Source: Streptomyces sp. HD
GTDB taxonomy: Bacteria > Actinomycetota > Actinomycetes > Streptomycetales > Streptomycetaceae
NCBI RefSeq assembly: GCF_028369295.1
Contig: NZ_JAQMYP010000017.1
Location: forward strand, 62,001-126,000
DNA length: 64,000 nt
Direction: 5' to 3'
The notes beneath the pieces were generated by a model. It saw only the letters and a program-made list of their open reading frames with translations. It searched no databases and was not told the DNA's origin. The stretch's first letter is position 1. Every line of letters begins with the position of its first letter. Both the position numbers and the translations under genes were made by a program. Below, one piece after another: positions 60,621-64,000 of this stretch.

Positions 60621-61952
60621 ATGGACACGGCACCTTCCGCCCAGCCGCTCACCCCCACCGCACCCGTCGTCGGCAACCGCCGCCGCGTCGCCACCGCCGC
60701 CGCTCTCGCGTCGGCCGTGGAGTGGTACGACTACTTCGTCTTCGGTATCGCCGCAGCCCTCGTGCTGGGCGACCTGTACTTCCCGGCCGGTAACCCCACC
60801 GCCGGAGTGCTCGCCTCCTTCGCCACCTTCGCCGTCGGCTTCCTCGCCCGCCCCCTCGGCGGCGTCGTCGCCGGCCAGCTCGGCGACAAGCGCGGCCGCA
60901 AGCCGATGCTGGTCCTCGCGCTCACCCTCATGGGCCTTGCCACCACCGGCATCGGCCTGCTCCCGACGTACGACACGATCGGGGTCGCCGCCCCGATCCT
61001 GCTGGTAGTCCTCCGCGTGCTGCAGGGCATCGCCGTCGGCGCCCAGTGGGGCGGCGCGATGCTGATGGCCACCGAGTACGCCCCCGAGGGCAAGCGCGGT
61101 GTCTACGGCAGCTTCGTCCAGCTCGGTGTTCCCATCGGCGTGGTCACCGCCAACACGGTGTTCCTGCTGGCGGGAGCGTTCACGTCGGACGCGGAGTTCG
61201 CGGCCTGGGCCTGGCGCGTGCCGTTCCTCGTCGGTCTGCTGGTCCTCGTGCTCGCCTGGTACATCCACACGCGGGTCGAGGAGACCCCCGAATTCCGGGA
61301 GGCGGAGAAGAAGCTGGCCGAGCAGGAGAAGAGCGAGCAGTCCTCACCGCTGCGCACCATCCTGCGGGGCCACCTCGGCACGGTGCTCCTCGCCGGCGGC
61401 TCCTTCGCCGTGAACACCGCGACCTTCTACATCATCATCACCGGCGTGCTCGACTACACGACCCGCGAGCTCGGCATGAAGAAGAGCGCCGTCCTCATGG
61501 TCTCGCTGTGCATCAGCCTCACCCAGCTGGTGCTGATCCCGGCCGCCGCCGCGCTCTCCGACAAGGTCGGCCGCATCCGTGTCTACGCGATCGGCGCGGC
61601 CGGCATCGCCCTGTGGGCCGTACCGCTGTTCCTGCTGATCGACACCGGCTCACTGCTGTGGCTCGCGGTCGGCACCTTCGTCGCCAGCTGCTTCCTCAGC
61701 ATCATGTACGGCCCCCAGGCGGCCCTGTTCGCCGAGCTGTTCACGCCTGAGATGCGCTACACCGGTGCCTCTCTCGGATACCAGATCGCGGCCGTGCTCG
61801 GCGGTGGCCTCGCCCCGTTCATCATGGTGCTGCTGCTGGAGGCCACGGGCACCTCGATGGCGGTCTCCGGCTACATCATCGGCCTCTCGGTGATCGCCCT
61901 GCTGTCCATCAAGGTCCTTGCGGACAGGGCGCGTTCAGGCGATTCACGCTGA
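60621..61952 (+). CDS. MHS-family metabolite:proton symporter (MFS)
   Basis: 443 aa with about 12 helices. Start ASAVEWYDYFVFGIAAALVLGDLYFP is the hallmark of the MHS family (ProP, KgtP, ShiA). GGVVAGQLGDKRGRKPML between helices 2-3 and QWGGAMLMATEYAPEGKRGVYGSFVQLGVP are also typical. Substrates in this family are organic acids, betaines or shikimate. Probably imports the substrate for the neighbouring dehydrogenases, though a terminator separates them. Confidence 0.88.
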   Translation: MDTAPSAQPLTPTAPVVGNRRRVATAAALASAVEWYDYFVFGIAAALVLGDLYFPAGNPTAGVLASFATFAVGFLARPLGGVVAGQLGDKRGRKPMLVLALTLMGLATTGIGLLPTYDTIGVAAPILLVVLRVLQGIAVGAQWGGAMLMATEYAPEGKRGVYGSFVQLGVPIGVVTANTVFLLAGAFTSDAEFAAWAWRVPFLVGLLVLVLAWYIHTRVEETPEFREAEKKLAEQEKSEQSSPLRTILRGHLGTVLLAGGSFAVNTATFYIIITGVLDYTTRELGMKKSAVLMVSLCISLTQLVLIPAAAALSDKVGRIRVYAIGAAGIALWAVPLFLLIDTGSLLWLAVGTFVASCFLSIMYGPQAALFAELFTPEMRYTGASLGYQIAAVLGGGLAPFIMVLLLEATGTSMAVSGYIIGLSVIALLSIKVLADRARSGDSR

Positions 61953-62885
61953 TTCGCGGGTCTGCTCGGGTTGCGGCGCCGCCGCCACGACCCGAGCGGA
62001 CCGGGTCCGGGACCGCGACACCGCGACTCCCGCGAGACACAGCGCCCCGCCGGCCAGCGTGAGCAGCCCCGGCACCTCGCCCAGCGCCAGCCAGGACATC
62101 AGCACGACCAGCGCGGGCACCGCGTAGGTGGTCGCGCCCATACGGCTGGCCGTCGTACGGGCCAGGGCGTACGCCCAGGTCGTGAAGGCGAGCGCCAGCG
62201 AGAAGACGCCGAGATAGACCAGGTTGAGGGTCGCGGAGAGGGAGGCGTCGGCCGCGTCGTCGATGAGCTGCCCGCCGAAGGGCAGGCAGAGGACCGCGCC
62301 GACCAGACACCCGTACGTCGTCACCTGGAGCGGGCTCGCATGCCCCAGCGCCGGCTTCTGTGCCACCACGCCGCCCGCGTAGCCGACCGCGGCGAGCAGG
62401 CACAGCACCACTCCGAGCACCGAGGATCCCCCCTCGCCCGACATCGACAGCCCCACGGTCACCGCGCCGGCGAACGACACCGCCATGCCCGCCAGGAGCC
62501 GCGGCGGCATCGGGTCCCCGAGCAGCCGGGCGCCCAGCAGCGCGATGAGGATGGGCCCGATGTTCACGACGAGAGCCGCCGTACCGGCGTCCACCTGCTG
62601 CTCGCCCCAGTTCAGCACGACGCTGTAGAAGCCGAACCACAACAGGCCCGATATCGCGATCCCGGGCCAGGCCGCCCGAGGAGGCAGCCCCTCCCGACGG
62701 ACCAGGCAGATCAGCCCCAGCACCACGGCACCCACGAGCAACCTCCCCAGCGCCAGCGCGCCGGGTGAGTACTCGGCCCCGGCACTGCGGATGGAGACGA
62801 AGGCGGAGGCCCACAGCACGACGGTGACGGTGGCCGCGCCGGTGGCTAGCAGGTCGGTACGGCGGGCAGGGGAGGCGTTCATCAT
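61944..62885 (-). CDS. EamA/DMT-family transporter
   Basis: 313 aa, ten helices in two EamA repeats (about 12-145 and 155-295). Start ATVTVVLWASAFVSIRSAGAEYSPGALALGRLLVGAVVLGLI. Such transporters export amino acids or other metabolites. It is tail-to-tail with the symporter, with stop codons overlapping by 9 nt. The ArsR-like regulator lies 82 nt upstream on the same strand. Confidence 0.85.
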   Translation of the reverse strand: MMNASPARRTDLLATGAATVTVVLWASAFVSIRSAGAEYSPGALALGRLLVGAVVLGLICLVRREGLPPRAAWPGIAISGLLWFGFYSVVLNWGEQQVDAGTAALVVNIGPILIALLGARLLGDPMPPRLLAGMAVSFAGAVTVGLSMSGEGGSSVLGVVLCLLAAVGYAGGVVAQKPALGHASPLQVTTYGCLVGAVLCLPFGGQLIDDAADASLSATLNLVYLGVFSLALAFTTWAYALARTTASRMGATTYAVPALVVLMSWLALGEVPGLLTLAGGALCLAGVAVSRSRTRSARVVAAAPQPEQTRESA

Positions 62886-62967
62886 GCTCCAGAGGCTAGG
62901 AAAGCAACGATTCGAAAGCTCGCGGATTTCGGACGGGAGGGCTGCTCGCGGTGCGCCCGGCCGGACG

Positions 62968-63678
62968 TCAGTGCAGCGTGGCCGCGTCGATGCCCAACAG
63001 CTCGGACAGAGCCTTCTCGCCCGGCGCCGTCACCTTCACGGCGCGCTCCGAACCGATCCGTACGCACCACCCCGCGTCCAGCGCATGCCGGCACAGGGCC
63101 GCACCCGCGACACCGGCGAGATGCGGTCGACGCTCGGTCCAGTCCAGGCAGGCGCGAGCCAGTGGGCGCCGACCGGTGCGGTCGAGCCGGATCCCGGCGG
63201 AGTCGAACCAGCCGAGCCCCGCGTCCGTCAGCGCGAACCCGGTGTCCTGGACCAGCAGACCTCGTTCCGTCAGCGCGTCTGTGACCGTGATGCCGAGCCG
63301 CCCGGCGAGATGGTCGTAGCAGGTGCGCCCGCGGGCCATCGCCGACCCGGCGCTGGACTCCCGCAGATTCCGCGGCCGCCTGGCCGTCCCCGGCGTCACC
63401 TGGGCGGCCAGGTCCTCCACCAGCTGGGCGACCCGCGCGTCGGCCAGCCGTACGTACCGGTGCCGCCCCTGCCGCTCCTCGGTGAGCAGCCCGCCCGTGA
63501 CGAGCTTGCCCAGGTGCTCGCTCAGCGTGGACGCGGCCACCCCGGCATGCCGTGCCAGCTCACCGGCGGTCCATGCCCGCCCGTCGAGCAGCGCCAGCAG
63601 ACACGCGGCCCGCGTCTCGTCGGCGATCAGCGCGGCGAGCCGGGCGAGGTGCGGTGCCTGGGGGTCCTTGGTGGCCAT
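62968..63678 (-). CDS. ArsR-type winged-helix regulator
   Basis: 236 aa from ATG 63678 (MATKDPQAPHLARLAALIADETR). HTH at about 10-85: RAACLLALLDGRAWTAGELARHAGVAASTLSEHLGKLVTGGLLTEERQGRHRYVRLAD. The second half (about 95-236) is an added domain with cysteines in TCYDHLAGRLG, ACLDWTERRPHLAG and LCRHALDAGWCVR, longer than classical metal-sensing ArsR proteins. Probably regulates the DMT exporter downstream. Confidence 0.87.
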   Translation of the reverse strand: MATKDPQAPHLARLAALIADETRAACLLALLDGRAWTAGELARHAGVAASTLSEHLGKLVTGGLLTEERQGRHRYVRLADARVAQLVEDLAAQVTPGTARRPRNLRESSAGSAMARGRTCYDHLAGRLGITVTDALTERGLLVQDTGFALTDAGLGWFDSAGIRLDRTGRRPLARACLDWTERRPHLAGVAGAALCRHALDAGWCVRIGSERAVKVTAPGEKALSELLGIDAATLH

Positions 63679-63763
63679 GCGCTCCAGAATGCGGCACGAA
63701 CACTTCGGCGCCCACCGAAAGGTGAGGTGACTGGGGGAGCCGAGCGAGGGAAGCGACGGTTCG

Positions 63764-63824
63764 GCAGCACCCCAGGGGGCGCGGGGAACTGCGCGGCAAG
63801 CCACGAAGCCGCCGCACACGTACG
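63764..63824. repeat. Dispersed GGGGCGCGGGGAACTGCGCG repeat, copy 3
   Basis: Reads GGGGGCGCGGGGAACTGCGC followed by GGCAAGCCACGAAGCC. The left hairpin arm is degraded to CACCCCA. Related TGGGGGAGCCGAGCGAGG at 63732-63749 looks like part of a second repeat family (compare 26170-26214). It lies between the ArsR-like and TetR genes. Confidence 0.68.
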
Positions 63825-63840
63825 ACAACCCATCGCGGCA

Positions 63841-64000
63841 CTACCCATCGCGTCCGACCTGCTCGTACTGCCGGGCCAGCCCGTCCAGCAGGGCAGCGAG
63901 ACCCGTCTCGAAGGCCCGCTCGTCGATCTTCTCCTGCTGGTCGGCGAGGAGGTGGGCCTGCCCGAGGTGCGGGTAGTCGGCGGGGTCGTACGCGCTCGCG
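63841..64000 (-). CDS. TetR-family regulator, C-terminal part (truncated by window edge)
   Basis: Reading leftward from the window end: ASAYDPADYPHLGQAHLLAD, QQEKIDERAFETGLAALLDG, LARQYEQVGRDG, then TAG at 63841. FE-x-GL-x-x-LLDGL near the end is characteristic of TetR C-terminal domains. The HTH part is outside the window. Confidence 0.65.
   Translation of the reverse strand, partial: ASAYDPADYPHLGQAHLLADQQEKIDERAFETGLAALLDGLARQYEQVGRDG

Noticed and set aside
1..64000. tRNA, rRNA, riboswitch, integrase-attachment site or secondary-metabolite core genes
   Set aside because: I looked for tRNA cloverleaf ends, integrases, polyketide or peptide synthetase motifs and known riboswitch cores and saw none that I could support.

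Overview
The window is chromosomal DNA of a Streptomyces (or very close relative). The evidence is the very high GC with strong third-position GC bias, frequent GTG/TTG starts, 4-nt ATGA/GTGA gene overlaps, a SepF-like division protein, streptogrisin-type proteases, a DnaE2/ImuB pair and several short dispersed repeats of a kind I recall from Streptomyces genomes. I see no rRNA, tRNA, CRISPR array, prophage or intact insertion sequence. The content looks like ordinary core/conserved chromosome with some local scars.

Layout. 0.3-8.6 kb: acyl-CoA dehydrogenase, SepF paralogue, a DUF5685 protein with an extremely Cys-rich tail, two streptogrisin-like secreted proteases flanking a slipin, and a DUF3533-type membrane protein. 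8.8-13.3 kb: damage-inducible dnaE2-imuB operon preceded by a perfect GAAC-N4-GTTC LexA-type box. 13.3-20 kb: divergent cupin/MarR pair with two palindromic operators, secreted lipase, an AA10 LPMO with a sortase signal, acetyltransferases, a methyltransferase, DUF402 and GntR genes, then a minisatellite of hairpin units and a 151-bp MITE-like element. 20.4-32.4 kb: DUF72, an AAA ATPase and a probable surface-polysaccharide locus (GH39-like hydrolase, a 1296-aa flippase/membrane fusion, NodB-type deacetylase, two GT2 enzymes, a FemAB/BcsL-type acyltransferase, a membrane protein). 32.6-36.6 kb: subtilisin, GDSL esterase, Ser/Thr kinase.

36.6-43.8 kb: a DUF4331 protein, a TPR protein and a His-rich NicO/RcnA-type metal transporter run leftward. 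The SigK-type ECF sigma factor and its RskA-type anti-sigma run rightward. The shared intergenic region carries two similar promoter-like elements (C(C/A)ATCC-N16-CGAAT(C/G)), one facing each way, which suggests one SigK regulon. 43.9-45.6 kb: degraded ends of a divergent ABC-2 permease/TetR pair (a deletion scar) and an orphan type ISP C-terminal protein.

45.6-64 kb: hmgA with a GntR regulator, a lipoprotein-TetR pair next to a molybdopterin oxidoreductase with a palindromic operator, a CitMHS citrate permease, an MFS gene, a class F sortase with a membrane-anchored partner, a MalK-type ATPase, a DUF3574 protein, an aldehyde/alcohol dehydrogenase pair, an MHS-family symporter, a DMT exporter with an ArsR-like regulator, and the 3' end of a TetR gene. 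The aldehyde dehydrogenase promoter carries nearly the same 17-bp palindrome as the acyl-CoA dehydrogenase promoter 57.6 kb away, so one regulator probably controls both.
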